A stretch of 64,000 nt of DNA from Rhexocercosporidium sp. MPI-PUGE-AT-0058 (taxonomy: Eukaryota > Ascomycota > Leotiomycetes > Helotiales). The notes under the pieces were generated by a model, which was given only the letters and a program-made list of their open reading frames with translations, had not been told where the DNA came from and did no database searches. Numbering within the stretch: position 1 is the stretch's first letter; every line of letters starts with the position of its first letter. The stretch covers positions 1,054,001 to 1,118,000 of the forward strand of contig JAGTJL010000015.1 of assembly GCA_020746875.1 (NCBI GenBank). The letters run 5' to 3'. This document shows, one piece after another, positions 62,531-64,000 of the stretch. The translations under genes and the position numbers were made by a program.

Positions 62531-63508
62531 ATGCGCACCGCCTCTCTCCTCCCACTCATACTCCAAGCATCTCGCCTCGCCGCACTCAGCACCCCTCCTT
62601 TCCACCTACCACACGCGTACCCCAAGATTCCTCCACCAACCCACCCCATCTGCCGCCGCTCCTTCACCTACTCTCCGCCCTCACAGCAGAACTTCCAAGG
62701 CATAATGGCGGAGCTGAAGCAGGAAGAGATATGCGAGGAAGTAGAGCGCCTGGCCAGACCTGCCGAGAGCGAGGCTGAGATTCTGAATGGAGAGAAGGGC
62801 GTTGACGTGAAGACTGAGGACGAGAAAAAGGAGACAAAGAAAGCGGAGGAGGAGGAGGTCAAGCTACCGAAACTGAGCGCTGCGGAGTTCAGGGCGTATA
62901 ACAGTATGGCGGAGCACATGGAGTATTTCGTACGTTTCCCTCTCCCTCTCCCTCTCCCTCTCCCTCTCCCTCTCCCTCTCCCTCTCCCTCCATTTACTAC
63001 TCGTACCTCGCCCTGCTTCTAAGTGAAAGATGTAAAAAAAAAACTAACGACTTGCGATCCGAACAAACAGCATAACCACTTCCGGCAATCCTGGACCCTC
63101 CTCTACACAGCCTGCGAAACTAACAAGCGTCCCCAAAACCTCTCCCTCAAACAATTCCTCAGCACCGGTCTGCAATTCTGCTCACACCTGTCAACGCACC
63201 ACTCTATAGAGGAGATGCACATCTTCCCCGTGCTGGCGCAGAAGATGCCAGAGTTCAAGAACGGGAAGAATGCCGCGGAGTTGTTGAGGCAGCATAAGGA
63301 GATCCATAAGGGCATGGACGAGTTCGAGGCGTATCTGGAGAGGTGTAGGAGTGGCGAGACGGAGTTGCAGTTGGGCGTGCTGAAGGGGAAGATGGATTCT
63401 TGGGGGGAGGTGCTTTGGACGCATTTGGAGCAGGAGGTTAAGACCCTCGGGGCGGAGAATATGAGGAGGTATTGGACCGTGGAGGAGATGAGGAGGATGC
63501 CGATGTGA
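62531..63508 (+). CDS. Hemerythrin-like HHE-domain protein
   Basis: Two exons, 62531-62929 and 63071-63508, encode 278 residues. The N-terminus (MRTASLLPLILQASRLAAL, then Pro/Ser/Arg-rich to about 55) resembles a mitochondrial or secretory leader; a second ATG at 62705 would skip it. A Lys/Glu-rich coil follows. The HHE fold spans the intron: MAEHMEYF then HNHFRQSW, LSTHHSIEEMHIFPVL, LLRQHKEIHKGMDEFEAYL, and LWTHLEQEVKTL supply His and Glu ligands for a di-iron or similar site. Such proteins are proposed to sense or buffer oxygen, iron or nitric oxide. The intron carries a CTCCCT hexanucleotide repeat next to its donor. Confidence 0.88.
62938..62990 (+). repeat. CTCCCT hexanucleotide repeat inside an intron
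   Basis: Eight to nine tandem CTCCCT units begin eight bases after the donor site of the hemerythrin-like gene, directly seen. Confidence 0.92.
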
Positions 63509-64000
63509 GGAGAGGGATGTAGATGTGCAAGTGAAGTTGATGAAATGTGAAATGATAATCTAAGACGCATGAATGATAGTTGAAGTAGATGCACAGTCAT
63601 GCTAGAATATAACCACGGAGAAATATAGAGACAAGAGATGGTTCACATCAGGATGTATTTATATAGCTACATCAGACTCCTCTGGGTGTAAAACCCGATT
63701 TCTGAACTCGCAATCCGCGTCCCAGACGTGTAGCACAAACCCTTTACACACAGAGATATTATATATATATATATGGTAATGGGCCAAACAAACACCCCAA
63801 AAGATACTCCTCCCACCATCTAGATGTTGTGATGCATGCATTTGCAAGAAAATTTCGCTCGCTGGTATATATGGTGGTGATGATGATGACGATGAAGATA
63901 ATGATGCAACAGGATAGGTATATCGAGTCGGGATTTTTGTTCACAAAACAGGAAAACAGACAATAGTAGGAATGGGTCGTCATAATTTCGTCGTAAGATT
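63509..64000. other. Intergenic end of window
   Basis: It contains the 3' UTR of the hemerythrin-like gene, an AT dinucleotide run at about 63760-63775 and GATGAT repeats at about 63872-63905. No gene is seen. Confidence 0.5.

Overview
The window is nuclear DNA from a filamentous ascomycete (Pezizomycotina). Genes are split by many short introns (about 45-80 nt, GT/AG, often with a CTAAC-like branch site), neighbours lie on both strands without operons, 5' leaders are long and pyrimidine-rich, and the set includes fungus-specific genes (Con7-type regulator, NLP effector). A leotiomycete is my best guess from the general look of the proteins; that is inference. I read 19 confident or fairly confident protein genes, one dispersed 5S rRNA gene, one decayed gene and several weaker small genes.

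Left part (1-23 kb), gene-poor: a Con7-type C2H2 regulator (3396-5365) behind a 3.4 kb pyrimidine-rich leader/promoter; a small histidine-rich hydrophilic protein (8066-8786); a 5S rRNA gene (9038-9156); a secreted NLP necrosis-inducing-type protein (minus, 9795-10715); and a Puf3-like Pumilio RNA-binding protein (minus, 13200-16258) with a reading-frame break near its start. About 7 kb (16.3-23.2 kb) then shows no gene I can support.

Middle (23-45 kb), gene-dense housekeeping: a single-pass membrane protein with LPxY motifs; Dbp2 RNA helicase with a 443-nt intron inside motif V; Thi20-type HMP-P kinase/TenA fusion; a decayed F-box/LRR gene; three tiny membrane peptides in 1.8 kb; Vps22/Snf8 (ESCRT-II) divergent from ribosomal protein S16; prephenate dehydrogenase divergent from ribosomal protein S14; splicing factor Aar2; a small conserved-looking protein.

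Right part (45-64 kb): eIF3c; a helical protein that resembles the N-terminal domain of fungal STAND/NLR proteins; a multi-pass membrane protein; peroxisomal urate oxidase; the TORC2 subunit Rictor/Ste16; an MFS transporter; and a hemerythrin-like protein. The genes do not form one pathway. Several act in gene expression (Puf3, Dbp2, Aar2, eIF3c, uS9/S16, uS11/S14, 5S). The less ordinary parts are the microprotein cluster at 32.8-34.7 kb beside the decayed F-box gene, and the STAND-like gene beside an orphan membrane protein at 48.2-51.4 kb. All exon limits were set by hand from splice motifs, reading phase and remembered family conservation, without searches.
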